DNA of 64,000 bases from NCBI RefSeq assembly GCF_003610785.1, contig NZ_RAQQ01000015.1, positions 62,001-126,000 of the forward strand, read 5' to 3'. Positions 34,701 to 44,770 of the stretch are shown here, piece after piece. Each line of letters begins with the position of its first letter. The stretch's first letter is position 1. The notes beneath the pieces are model-generated. The model was not told where the DNA came from. It saw only the letters and a program-made list of their open reading frames with translations, and did not search any database. This DNA is from Micromonospora globbae. GTDB lineage: Bacteria > Actinomycetota > Actinomycetes > Mycobacteriales > Micromonosporaceae. Position numbers and translations under genes: made by a program.

Positions 34701-37224
34701 CGACGGTGAGCGGTTCCGGCTGGTCGCCGCGGCCGCGGACTTCACCGAGCTGCCCGCGGTCCTGGCGCAGGTCGCCGCGCTGTCCGGCCCGGGCGCCGTG
34801 GCCGACGTGTACCTCACCTGGACCGACCAGCCCGCCCCGGACGCGATGGCCGCGTCGCTGCGCGAGATCCTGGATGACGCCGGGCTGCTGGACGTCGTCT
34901 CACGGGTGACGGTGTCGGTGGCCGGGCGCACCGGGACGGAGATGCACCACCACTTCACGTTCCGGCCCGGTACCGGGGAGGACCGGCTCATCCGCGGGCT
35001 CCACCCGCTGATCGCCGAGCGCCTGCAACTGCCCCGCCTGCGGAACTTCGACCTGACCCGGCTCCCGTCGGCCGACGAGGAGGTCTACGTCGTCCACTGT
35101 GTCGCGCCCGACAATCCGGCCGACGAGCGGCTGGTGGCGATGGCCCAGGTCCGCGACCTGACGCCGCTGCGCGACGCCGACGGACGGATCCTCGCGCTGC
35201 CCGCGGCCGAGGGCGCGCTGGACGCGTGTCTCGACGCCATCCGCAAGGTGCAGGCGCAGCGGCCGGCGAAGAAGCGGCTCGACACCAACCGGATCATCAT
35301 CTACGTCTGGCCGCCGAGCGAGCTGACCACCGAGGAGCTGAACGCCGTCGCGCAGCGTGTCCTGCCGCGCACGGCCGGCGCGGGCCTGGAGGAGGTCCTG
35401 TTCCTGGGCCGCCAGCGCGACCGGGCCACCGGCGAGCTGACCGACATCGCCGTGGAGATCTCCTACCACGCCGGCATGCAGGTGTCGGTCACGGCGCCCA
35501 CGACCGAGCCGATCCCGCCGCTGGACGACTACCGGCAGAAGGTGCTGGCGGCGCGGCGGCGCGGCACGACGTACCCCTACGAGCTGACCGACATGCTGGC
35601 CGGTCCGCGCGGCACCTTCACCGAGTACGACCTGGACGACGCCGGCCAGCTGGTCCCGGTGGAGCGGCCGAAGGGGCGCAACCGGGCCGGCATCGTGGCC
35701 GGTGTGGTGAGCACGCCCACCGAGCGCTACCCCGAGGGCGTCACCCGGGTGGCGCTGCTCGGCGACCCGACCCGGGCGCTGGGCGCCCTCGCCGAGCCGG
35801 AGTGCGCGCGGGTGATCGCCGCGCTCGACCTGGCCGAGCGGATGCGCGTACCGGTCGACTGGTTCGCGGTGTCGGCGGGCGCGCGGATCTCGATGAGCTC
35901 GGGCACCGAGAACATGGACTGGGTCGCGGCGGCGCTGAAGCGGATCGTGGAGTTCACCCAGCGCGGCGGTGAGATCAACATCGTGGTCGCCGGGATCAAC
36001 GTGGGCGCCCAGCCGTACTGGAACGCCGAGGCCACGATGCTCATGCACACCAAGGGCATCCTGGTGATGACCCCCGACTCGGCCATGGTGCTGACCGGGA
36101 AGCAGTCGCTGGACTTCTCCGGCGGGGTGTCGGCCGAGGACAACTTCGGCATCGGCGGCTACGACCGGGTGATGGGCCCCAACGGCCAGGCCCAGTACTG
36201 GGCGCCGGACCTGCGTGGCGCCCGGGACCTGTTGATGGCGCACTACGACCACACCTACGTGGTGCCGGGGGAGGCGCGACCGCGCCGGGCCGTCACGTCC
36301 GACCCGGTCGACCGCGACATCAGCACGTACCCGCACGCGGTGCCGGACAGCGACTTCACGACCGTCGGCGAGATCTTCTCGCGGGACCGCAACCCCGACC
36401 GTAAGAAGGCGTTCGACATCCGTACGCTGATGCGCGCCCTGGCCGACCAGGACCACGCGGTCCTGGAGCGGTGGGCGGGCATGGCCGACGCCGAGACCGC
36501 CGTCGTGCAGGACGTGCACCTCGGCGGCATCCCGGTGTGCCTCGTCGGCATCGAGTCCCGGTCGGTGCCGCGGCGCGGGTTCCCGCCGACCGACGGGCCG
36601 GACACGTACACGGCGGGCACGCTCTTCCCGCGTTCGTCGAAGAAGGTGGCGCGGGCGATCAACGCGGCCAGCGGGAACCGGCCGCTGGTCGTGCTGGCGA
36701 ACCTGTCCGGGTTCGACGGGGCGCCGGAGTCGATGCGGCAGCTCCAGTTGGAGTACGGCGCGGAGATCGGCCGGGCCATCGTGAACTTCGACGGGCCGAT
36801 CGTGTTCTGCGTGATCTCGCGGTACCACGGCGGGGCGTTCGTGGTGTTCTCCAAGGCGCTCAACCCGAACATGACGGTGCTCGCCGTCGAGGGCTCGTTC
36901 GCGTCGGTCATCGGCGGGGCGCCCGCCGCGGCCGTGGTCTTCGCCGGCGAGGTGAACGCCCGCACGGCGAAGGACCCGCGGGTGGCGGAGCTGGAGGCAC
37001 GCGTCGCCGCAGCAAGCAACGGGGAGCGCGCGGCGCTGGTCACGCAGCTCATGGACGTCCGGGCCGCGGTCCGGTCGGAGAAGCTGGGCGAGGTGGCCGC
37101 CGAGTTCGACGGGGTGCACAGCATCCAGCGCGCGGTCGAGGTCGGCTCGGTGGACGCCATCATCCGGCCCGAGGAGCTGCGTCCGCAGATCATCGCGGCG
37201 GTCGAGCGCGGCCTCGGGGCCTGA
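31777..37224 (+). CDS. Giant single-chain acyl-CoA (acetyl-CoA-type) carboxylase
   Basis: 1815 aa from the GTG at 31777, which follows a GGGGGG ribosome site; an upstream GTG at 31747 lacks one. Order of domains: biotin carboxylase (about 1-450: VNRGEAAMRLIHAV, ATP-grasp loop KATAGGGGRGIRVV, EVNTRLQVEHPITE); biotin carrier with biotinyl Lys619 in ESMKMET; a central region of about 500 residues; and a carboxyltransferase (about 1290-1815: SGARISMSSGTENMDW, ISRYHGGAFVVFSK, VIGGAPAAAVVFAGEVNART). This order resembles eukaryotic ACC rather than the split bacterial enzyme. It should make malonyl-CoA or a related carboxyacyl-CoA. A long central region like that of eukaryotic ACC is present. Monocistronic, with its own terminator. 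Confidence 0.9.
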   Translation: MFSRIAIVNRGEAAMRLIHAVRELNAEAAAPPIETVALYTDAEPTATFVREADHSYCLGPASARPYLDHAVLERALVETGADAAWVGWGFVAEDPAFAELCAKLGVTFIGPSPEAMRTLGDKIGAKLIAEEVGVPVAPWSRGAVENLAAAKRAAAEIGYPLMLKATAGGGGRGIRVVRSDEELTDAYARTSLEAQRAFGSGVVFLERLVTGARHVEVQVIADGQGTAWALGVRDCSVQRRNQKVIEESASPVLAPEQVRELKAAAERLALAVDYRGAGTVEFLYHPGEKLFAFLEVNTRLQVEHPITEATTDFDLVKAQIHVAAGGRLGDRIPAEAGHAVEARLNAEDPDRDFAPSPGRIVRLALPSGPGIRVDTGVSEGDVIPADFDSMIAKIIAYGRTRDEALGRLRRAVAETTVIIEGGATNKSFLLELLDQPEVIDASADTGWIDRVREQGRLVSTRHSGVALAAAAIEAYEDQALVERQRLLTTAHGGRPQVQHESGRPIDLKLRGASYRVTVAQTGPRRFRVGIGTAPAVDAELERFDEHTGRIVVNGQRFRLVTDTHGPTHLVEVDGVTHRVSRDEGGVLRSPAPALVVATPLEVGDEVEAGAPVLVLESMKMETVLRAPFAARLRECLVSVGSQVETGAPLLRLEPVGDPAAGEAAQAEAVDLDLPPEPTDLSAEARVARGIADLRGLLLGYDVDPHDERRALTAYLAARAELGRRPLEEEVGLLQVFADLSELSRNRPLGEETRADTRVHSPREYFHAYLQCLDVDRAALPDTFRTRLARVLAHYGVEDFERTPALEEAVFRIFLAQQRASADVSVIVTFLQTWLAEPLPGDELREMVGQALEHLIFATQLRFPVVGDLARSIVFRWAAQPMLRRKRAEVYAAVRGHLRHLDRHPDAPDRAERIAKMVSSPEPLVRLLGQRIGKPGRDHGPMLEVLSRRYYGNRGVSGARCVTTAGHAFFTAEYDRDGERFRLVAAAADFTELPAVLAQVAALSGPGAVADVYLTWTDQPAPDAMAASLREILDDAGLLDVVSRVTVSVAGRTGTEMHHHFTFRPGTGEDRLIRGLHPLIAERLQLPRLRNFDLTRLPSADEEVYVVHCVAPDNPADERLVAMAQVRDLTPLRDADGRILALPAAEGALDACLDAIRKVQAQRPAKKRLDTNRIIIYVWPPSELTTEELNAVAQRVLPRTAGAGLEEVLFLGRQRDRATGELTDIAVEISYHAGMQVSVTAPTTEPIPPLDDYRQKVLAARRRGTTYPYELTDMLAGPRGTFTEYDLDDAGQLVPVERPKGRNRAGIVAGVVSTPTERYPEGVTRVALLGDPTRALGALAEPECARVIAALDLAERMRVPVDWFAVSAGARISMSSGTENMDWVAAALKRIVEFTQRGGEINIVVAGINVGAQPYWNAEATMLMHTKGILVMTPDSAMVLTGKQSLDFSGGVSAEDNFGIGGYDRVMGPNGQAQYWAPDLRGARDLLMAHYDHTYVVPGEARPRRAVTSDPVDRDISTYPHAVPDSDFTTVGEIFSRDRNPDRKKAFDIRTLMRALADQDHAVLERWAGMADAETAVVQDVHLGGIPVCLVGIESRSVPRRGFPPTDGPDTYTAGTLFPRSSKKVARAINAASGNRPLVVLANLSGFDGAPESMRQLQLEYGAEIGRAIVNFDGPIVFCVISRYHGGAFVVFSKALNPNMTVLAVEGSFASVIGGAPAAAVVFAGEVNARTAKDPRVAELEARVAAASNGERAALVTQLMDVRAAVRSEKLGEVAAEFDGVHSIQRAVEVGSVDAIIRPEELRPQIIAAVERGLGA

Positions 37225-37232
37225 CACCGCCG

Positions 37233-37270
37233 GCTGCCCGGGACCGGTCCTCGGACCGGTCCCGGGCAGC
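37233..37270 (+). terminator. Terminator after the carboxylase gene
   Basis: An 18-bp perfect stem (37233-37250 with 37253-37270), nearly without a loop, starts 8 bp after the carboxylase stop. Very GC-rich, no U-tract. Confidence 0.85.
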
Positions 37271-37408
37271 GGCCGTACGGGCGTCCGTGAACCGACGGGC
37301 GGGAGCACACCGCCGATCCGGCCCGCGTGACCAAGATCACCTTCCGTGCGCGGCGGGGAAACCGCATCGTGGCCGGTCCGGGCTCCGGGTGACCCCGGAC
37401 CCATAATC

Positions 37409-37445
37409 TTGACTCATTCCAAAAAACGAAGCAGACTTCGGGGCG
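37409..37445 (+). promoter_or_regulatory. furA promoter, probably leaderless
   Basis: TTGACT (37409-37414) and CAGACT (37432-37437) are 17 bp apart, and the start codon GTG at 37445 lies 8 bp after the -10, where transcription should begin. The stretch TTGACTCATTCCAAAAAACG is unusually A/T-rich here and resembles the self-regulated furA control region of other actinobacteria. Confidence 0.6.
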
Positions 37446-37876
37446 TGCCCACGACCCTGGACTTCCCGCGGATGCTGCGTGCCGCCGCGCTGCGCGTGAC
37501 CCGCCCCCGGCTGGCGGTGCTCGACGCGGTGCACACGCATCCGCACGCCGACACCGAGTCGATCATCGGTGTGGTGCGCACGGAACTCCCCGACGTCTCC
37601 CACCAGACCGTGTACGACGCGCTGCACGCGCTGACGGCCGCGCGTCTGGTGCGGCGGATCCAGCCCTCCGGCTCGGTGGCCCGCTACGAGTCGCGGGTCG
37701 GGGACAACCATCACCACGTGGTGTGCCGGTCCTGCGGGCTCATCGCCGACGTCGACTGCGCCGTCGGTGAGGCGCCCTGCCTGACCGCGTCCGACGACCA
37801 CGGCTTCTCGATCGACGAGGCCGAGGTCGTCTACTGGGGCCGGTGCCCCGACTGTTCCGCCGCAGGCAACTCCTGA
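37445..37876 (+). CDS. furA: Fur-family regulator (FurA/CatR-like) of the catalase-peroxidase gene
   Basis: 143 aa from a GTG. The winged helix reads LRVTRPRLAVLDAVHTHPHADTESI and VSHQTVYDALHALTAARLV. The metal-sensing region has HHHVVCRSCGLIADVDC, and the C-terminal CPDC supplies the second Cys pair of the structural zinc site. These are the marks of the peroxide-responsive FurA group. It lies 34 bp upstream of katG on the same strand, the standard furA-katG operon in which FurA represses itself and katG until oxidised. No ribosome site precedes the GTG, in agreement with a leaderless message. Confidence 0.93.
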   Translation: MPTTLDFPRMLRAAALRVTRPRLAVLDAVHTHPHADTESIIGVVRTELPDVSHQTVYDALHALTAARLVRRIQPSGSVARYESRVGDNHHHVVCRSCGLIADVDCAVGEAPCLTASDDHGFSIDEAEVVYWGRCPDCSAAGNS

Positions 37877-37910
37877 TCCCCCTGGTACGCCCAGTCACGG
37901 AAGGAACCAG

Positions 37911-40142
<2,232 letters not shown>

Positions 40143-40156
40143 TCCCACACCGACGA

Positions 40157-40188
40157 CAGGGCCGGCCCCCGCACGGGGGCCGGCCCTG
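40157..40188 (+). terminator. Terminator after katG
   Basis: A perfect 14-bp stem (40157-40170 with 40175-40188) with a GCAC loop begins 15 bp after the katG stop. Confidence 0.85.
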
Positions 40189-40307
40189 CCGCATCTGCAC
40201 GCCGGTGGCGCCGCGTGGGCGCCCTGATCGTGTCGCGGCCGCCTCGGCCCTGCCCGGCCGATCGCGACCGCGCCGCATGTCGCGGGCCGGTGTCGTGGCC
40301 CGTGGTG

Positions 40308-41144
40308 TCAGAACTCCTCGTAGACCGCCGGGTCCTGGCCCGCGAGACGCCCGTCGGGGCGGCCCAGCGCGGTGATGGCCGCGATCTCGGCCTCGTCGAG
40401 CGCGATGTCGAAGATGCCGAGGTTCTCCCGCTGCCGCTGCGGCGACGCCGCCTTGGGGATGGGGATGACCTGGCGGGCCACGTGCCAGGCGAGGATCGTC
40501 TGCGCGGGCGTGACGCCGTGGGCGGCCGCGATCTCCGTGACGACCGGGTTCTCCAGCAGGTCGTTCCCGCGGCCGAGCGGGCTCCAGCCCTGCACGAGGA
40601 TCCCGTGCTCGCGGTGGTGGTCGAGGGCGTCCTGCTGCGGAAAGTACGGGTGGATCTCGATCTGGTTCACGACCGGGGCGACCCCGGTCTCGGCCACCAG
40701 CCGGTCGATGTGCTCGGGAAGGAAGTTCGACAGTCCGATGTGCCGGACGAGCCCGCGCTCGCGCGCCTCGACGAGCGCCTTCCACGCCTCCACGTACAGC
40801 CCGGTCCTCGGGTTCGGCCAGTGGATCAGGTACAGGTCGATCCGGTCGAGGCCGGTGCGGTAGACGCTCTCCTCGATCGTGGCCAGCGCCTCGGCGTAGC
40901 GGTGGTGCCGTCCCGGCAGCTTCGACGTGACGATCAGTTCGTCGCGTACGTCGCCGGCGGCGCGGACGGCCCGGCCCACCGCGCCCTCGTTCTCGTAGTT
41001 CACCGCGGAGTCGATCAGCCGGTAGCCGGCCCGGATCGCCTCGCCGATGGCGTCGACCCCCTCGGAGCCGGTCAACCGGTAGGTGCCGAGCCCGATCGCC
41101 GGCAACACGGTGCCGTCGGCGGCCGTCAGGCGGGGAATCGTCAT
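40308..41144 (-). CDS. Aldo/keto reductase (2,5-diketo-gluconate reductase-like)
   Basis: 278 aa TIM-barrel NADPH-dependent reductase of aldehydes and ketones. The catalytic tetrad is visible: Asp in YRLIDSAVNYENE with Tyr just after it, Lys in IVTSKLPG, and His in DLYLIHWPNP. The nucleotide-binding end has IPIPKAASPQRQRENLGIFD. The sequence matches the AKR5-like group common in actinobacteria. The physiological substrate is unknown. Convergent with katG; on the same strand as the TetR gene upstream, with 57 bp between. Confidence 0.93.
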   Translation of the reverse strand: MTIPRLTAADGTVLPAIGLGTYRLTGSEGVDAIGEAIRAGYRLIDSAVNYENEGAVGRAVRAAGDVRDELIVTSKLPGRHHRYAEALATIEESVYRTGLDRIDLYLIHWPNPRTGLYVEAWKALVEARERGLVRHIGLSNFLPEHIDRLVAETGVAPVVNQIEIHPYFPQQDALDHHREHGILVQGWSPLGRGNDLLENPVVTEIAAAHGVTPAQTILAWHVARQVIPIPKAASPQRQRENLGIFDIALDEAEIAAITALGRPDGRLAGQDPAVYEEF

Positions 41145-41201
41145 CGTGCTGCTGCCTCTCCGGTGGCGCGGATCGGGCGACCGGGGCGCCCTCCCGCGTT
41201 C

Positions 41202-41939
41202 CTATGCCTCGTCCTGGTCCTTGCGGTGGGACCGCCGCGACGAGGACCAGCCCTGCCGCTGCAGCCGTTCGATGCCGTCCAGCAGCAGGTCCAGCGCGAA
41301 CTCGAACTCGAACTGGTCGTCGCAGCCCTGCCCCACGACAGTGTCGCCGTCGTGGGAGGCCGCCGTGGAGATCTCCGCCAGGTGCGGGAACCGGGCCGCG
41401 ACCTCCGCCGGCAGGGCCGCCGGCGGATCCGGGTTGGTCGCGCCGGACCGGCCGGCCTGCCGGGAGGGATCGAACAGTTCCTGGCTGAAGCCCAGGATCC
41501 GGCTGCCCATCGCGTGCATCACGTGGTGGGCGAGGTCGGTGGAGAAGCCGCCGGCCCGGAGGGTCGCGACCACCGAGTCGAGGTAGGCGAGGATGGCCGG
41601 CGTCGCCATGGTGCGCGACTCGATCGCGAGCGGCGCCCAGGGGTGGCGCCGCAGCGCCCGCCGCGCCGAGAGGATGCGCCGGCGCACCGACTGCTTCCAG
41701 TCGGTGCCGGGCACCGGGGGGTCGATCTCCCCGACGACCACGTCGATCATGCCGTCGAGCAGTTCGTCCTTGTTCGCGACGTGCTTGTAGAGAGCCATCG
41801 GTACGACGCCCAGGTCCTGGGCGAGGTTGCGCATGCTGAGGGACTCGATCCCGGCCTCGTCGGCGAGCGCGACGGCGGCACGCAGGATCCGTTCCCTGCT
41901 CAGCGGCGTCCGGCGCAGCGTCTGCACCTGCTCAGGCAT
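41202..41939 (-). CDS. TetR-family regulator with TetR_C-type ligand domain
   Basis: 245 aa from the ATG at 41939 (ribosome site GAGGA). The HTH is RERILRAAVALADEAGIESLSMRNLAQDLGVVPMALYKHVANKDELLDG. The C-terminal domain resembles the tetracycline-repressor-type TetR_C group. It is divergent from the zinc-less dehydrogenase gene, and two identical-type 17-bp palindromes in the gap are its likely operators, giving control of both genes. The ligand is unknown. Confidence 0.92.
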   Translation of the reverse strand: MPEQVQTLRRTPLSRERILRAAVALADEAGIESLSMRNLAQDLGVVPMALYKHVANKDELLDGMIDVVVGEIDPPVPGTDWKQSVRRRILSARRALRRHPWAPLAIESRTMATPAILAYLDSVVATLRAGGFSTDLAHHVMHAMGSRILGFSQELFDPSRQAGRSGATNPDPPAALPAEVAARFPHLAEISTAASHDGDTVVGQGCDDQFEFEFALDLLLDGIERLQRQGWSSSRRSHRKDQDEA

Positions 41940-41983
41940 CTCTCGGGTCCTCGTCTTCCGGCAGCGGTTGAACCTTAACCGTC

Positions 41984-42012
41984 TTGACGGGTGTACGGCG
42001 TACACCTATGGT
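41984..42012 (+). promoter_or_regulatory. Promoter with operator filling the spacer
   Basis: TTGACG (-35, 41984-41989) and TATGGT (-10, 42007-42012) are exactly 17 bp apart, and the whole spacer is the palindrome GGTGTAC-GGC-GTACACC (41990-42006). A repressor bound there would block RNA polymerase directly. It drives the dehydrogenase gene. Confidence 0.75.
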
Positions 42013-42023
42013 GCGTGACATGA

Positions 42024-42040
42024 GGTGTACGCCGTACACC
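42024..42040. promoter_or_regulatory. Second TetR operator
   Basis: GGTGTAC-GCC-GTACACC has the same arms as the first operator, 34 bp away centre to centre. It lies just after the expected transcription start and just before the GAGGGAGGG ribosome site at 42042-42050. Confidence 0.75.
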
Positions 42041-42053
42041 CGAGGGAGGGAAG

Positions 42054-43038
42054 ATGAGAGCGATCGTCCAAGATCGATACGGCCCGCCGGAGACGCTCAC
42101 GCTCGCGGACGTCGACACGCCGGTGCCCGCCCCCGACGAGGTGCTCGTCCGGGTCGAGGCCGCCTCGCTCAACGCGTACGACTGGCACGCCATGCGGGGC
42201 GACCCGCTGATCGCGCGGCTGGCCATGGGCCGGTCACGGCCCCGGGCCCGCATCCGTGGCCGCGACTTCGCGGGCCGGGTCGAGGCCGTCGGCGCCGAGG
42301 TCCGGCAGGTGCGCCCGGGTGACGCCGTCTTCGGCGACCTCGGCGACGCCAACGGCGCCTTCGCCGAGTACGCGTGCGTGCCGGAGACCCTCGTCGCGCC
42401 GCGACCGGCGAACCTGACACCGCAGCAGGCCGCCGCCCTGCCGCTGGCCGGCGTCACCGCGCTCATGGGCCTGTGCGACGTCGGCCGCGTCGGGCCCGGC
42501 TGCCGGGTCCTCGTCAACGGCGCCTCGGGAGGCGTCGGCACCCTGGCCGTCCAACTGGCCCGGGCACTGCGCGCAACCGTGACCGCGGTCTGCAGCACCC
42601 GCAACGTCGACCTCGTCGGATCGCTCGGCGCCGACCACGTCGTCGACTACACCCGCCACGACTTCACACGGGACACCCGCCGCCACGATCTCGTGTTCGA
42701 CCTCGTCGGCAACCGCTCCCTCGCGGCGCTGCGTGCGGGCGCTGACCCCGACCGGGACGCTGCTGCTCTCCGGCGGCGGCGTCTACCGTGGCGGCAGCCT
42801 CCTCGGACCGGTCGGGCTCATCACGCGCGGACGGATGCTGGCGCCCTTCGTCCGGCAGCGGATCGTCGTGCTCACCACGGCGCCCGGCCGGCGGCACCTC
42901 GACGCGCTCCGCGTCCACGTCGAGAACGGCCGCCTCACCCCGGTCATCGACCGGACGTATCCGCTCCATGAGGTGCCCGAGGCCATCCGGTACCTCGAAG
43001 GTGAACACGCGCGCGCCAAAGTGGTCATCACCATCTGA
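42054..43038 (+). pseudogene. Zinc-less medium-chain dehydrogenase/quinone oxidoreductase, frameshifted
   Basis: The frame from the ATG at 42054 encodes an MDR-type enzyme: VQDRYGPPETLTLADVDTPV, AASLNAYDWHAMRGDP, GRDFAGRVEAVGAEV, and the cofactor motif NGASGGVGTLAVQLARAL. Near 42732-42736 one base too many breaks the frame. The protein continues in the next frame (RALTPTGTLLLSGGGVY to ARAKVVITI) to the stop at 43038, 327 aa in total. No homopolymer marks the spot. It would be an NAD(P)H-dependent oxidoreductase induced when the divergent TetR releases its operators. Confidence 0.75.
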
Positions 43039-43044
43039 CGCGCC

Positions 43045-43557
43045 CTACGCCTGCTCCGCGACCCGGAACGCGAGCGAACCCATCGCCGTGCCGCGCACGG
43101 CGGTGACCGTCCAGCAGCCGGCCGTGGGGAACCGCCAGCCGGTGCCCCACTCCTCGCCGGGCCGTTCCCAGTTGCTGCCGCCGTGCGCCTCGGGACCCCA
43201 GGTCGGCTCGACGACCGTGCCGTCGGGGCCGGTGGCGCTGACGGCGAAGTCGCCACTGCCCGTCATGCGCCACACCACCTTGATCTCCGTGGCCGTGGTC
43301 AACAGCGGATCGCGGGGGAACAGCAGCGCCCACAGTGTCGCCCCGTCGCCGGTGCCCTGCCGCTCCAGTGTGGCGCCGGGCCCGCCGACCTGGGCGGTCG
43401 CCGGACAGGACGGCGAGGGCGCGGCGGCCGGTGACGCCCCGGAGGGCGACCCGGACGGTGGGGGAGGGGCGGGGTCGCACGCGCCGAGCAGGAGCGCCGA
43501 CGCGAGGCCGAGCCACCAGACGCTGAGGGCGGGCCGGGCCCGCGCCACGGAAGCCAT
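43045..43557 (-). CDS. Putative lipoprotein of unknown function
   Basis: 170 aa. The signal ends in the lipobox LLLGAC (Cys about residue 27), followed by a Pro/Ser-rich spacer. A beta-rich domain comes next (LWALLFPRDPLLTTATEIKVVWRMTGSGDF) that ends with GCWTVTAVRGTAMGSLAFRV; it could bind a ligand or be structural. No family is recognised. Convergent with the dehydrogenase gene, with 6 bp between the stops. Confidence 0.72.
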   Translation of the reverse strand: MASVARARPALSVWWLGLASALLLGACDPAPPPPSGSPSGASPAAAPSPSCPATAQVGGPGATLERQGTGDGATLWALLFPRDPLLTTATEIKVVWRMTGSGDFAVSATGPDGTVVEPTWGPEAHGGSNWERPGEEWGTGWRFPTAGCWTVTAVRGTAMGSLAFRVAEQA

Positions 43558-43620
43558 GGTCGATGCTACCGCCGACGGGGCGACCGCCGGGTACCCGAAG
43601 CGCGCGGCCCCGCCGGCTCG

Positions 43621-44649
43621 TCAGCTACGGGAGCGCGGCAGGCAGCACTTCTTGTACTTGAGGCCGGAGCCGCACCAGCAGGCGTCGTTGCGCTCCGGCG
43701 GCCAGGGGATCCGCGCGGCGGGCCGCGTCTCCAGCTCCCGCGCGTACCCGGCCCGGACCTGCGGGTCGGTCACGTCGCCGCGGCCGGTCAGCTCGTCCAC
43801 AGACCCGCGCAGCACGTGCAGCCCGCCCCGGCCGGCGCCGGCCTGCCGGACCAGTTCCTTCTCCAGCCGCGCCCGGTGCGCGTCCCAGTCCGGCCCGTAC
43901 ACGTCGGTGAGCGCGGCCTGCTCGGCGAGCAGGCGGTCGAACTCGGCCCGGGGGAAGAAGACCAGGTCGGTCTCCCCGGCGGGCCGCTGCTGGGCGCGGC
44001 GGACGAGCTGCGCCTCCAGCCGGTCGGCGAGGTCGTCGTGCCGGTCGTGCGGCAGGTTCAGGTCCCGGCGTACGCGGTGCCGCTGCTGGAGCAGGAAGAA
44101 CAGGACACCCGGCGCCTCCGGCGGCCCGACCTCGACGGCCGGCTCGGTCAGGGCCTGCGCCGGCTCGCCGCTGGCGGCGGCCCGCTGACCGAGCAGCGTG
44201 TCGACCGCCTCGCTGAGCCACTCGTCGGCCGTCGCCGTGCGTCCGCCGGCGTCCAGGGCCGCGTTGACGTACGCGGGGGCGTCCGGCTGTTGGGTGAGCA
44301 GCGGACGCAGGGCGTCCAGTTCGGCCATCGCCTCGTCCTCGCGACCACCGACCCGGAACAGGATCCGGGCCCGCAGCGCCCGGGCGCGGCCGGCGCGGGC
44401 GTCGTCCCGGGTCGGGTACGCGGCCACGGCCCGGTCGGCGTACCGCAGGGCGGCGTCCAGCCGGGAGCGGATCTCGGCGATCTCGGCGGCCAGGGTCAGC
44501 GCGTCCCCCGCGTCGTCCGGGTCCGCCAGCCGGCCCTGGTCCACGGCGTCGGCCAGGTCGGCGGCGACCCCGAGCGGGTCGGCCGTTCCGAGCGCGGAGC
44601 GGCGGATCTCGGCCAGGTCGGCGCTGGTGAGTACGTCTGTCGTCGGCAC
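43621..44649 (-). CDS. TPR-like protein with C-terminal SEC-C zinc motif
   Basis: 342 aa from a GTG at 44647-44649; a longer frame reaches 44694. The C-terminus NDACWCGSGLKYKKCC is a SEC-C motif, which binds zinc and is best known from the tail of SecA, where it contacts SecB and ribosomes. The rest is mainly helical: TPR-like repeats (AALRYADRAVAAYPTRDDAR) in the first half and a second helical block around residues 170-300. The role is unknown; such proteins are often linked to protein quality control or nucleic-acid handling. Confidence 0.82.
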   Translation of the reverse strand: MPTTDVLTSADLAEIRRSALGTADPLGVAADLADAVDQGRLADPDDAGDALTLAAEIAEIRSRLDAALRYADRAVAAYPTRDDARAGRARALRARILFRVGGREDEAMAELDALRPLLTQQPDAPAYVNAALDAGGRTATADEWLSEAVDTLLGQRAAASGEPAQALTEPAVEVGPPEAPGVLFFLLQQRHRVRRDLNLPHDRHDDLADRLEAQLVRRAQQRPAGETDLVFFPRAEFDRLLAEQAALTDVYGPDWDAHRARLEKELVRQAGAGRGGLHVLRGSVDELTGRGDVTDPQVRAGYARELETRPAARIPWPPERNDACWCGSGLKYKKCCLPRSRS

Positions 44650-44770
44650 GATCTCACGGTACGTCCGCGGTGGCCGGATCCACCGCTGGATCACCTGTTA
44701 CGCCGATCTCAGGCCGTGCCGGCGGTCACTGCACCGTCGCCGGCCGCCCCTGGGCCGGCGGACCGGGTGC

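Noticed and set aside
42730..42740. Programmed frameshifting in the dehydrogenase gene
   Set aside because: No slippery heptamer or following stem is seen, so mutation or sequencing error is more likely.
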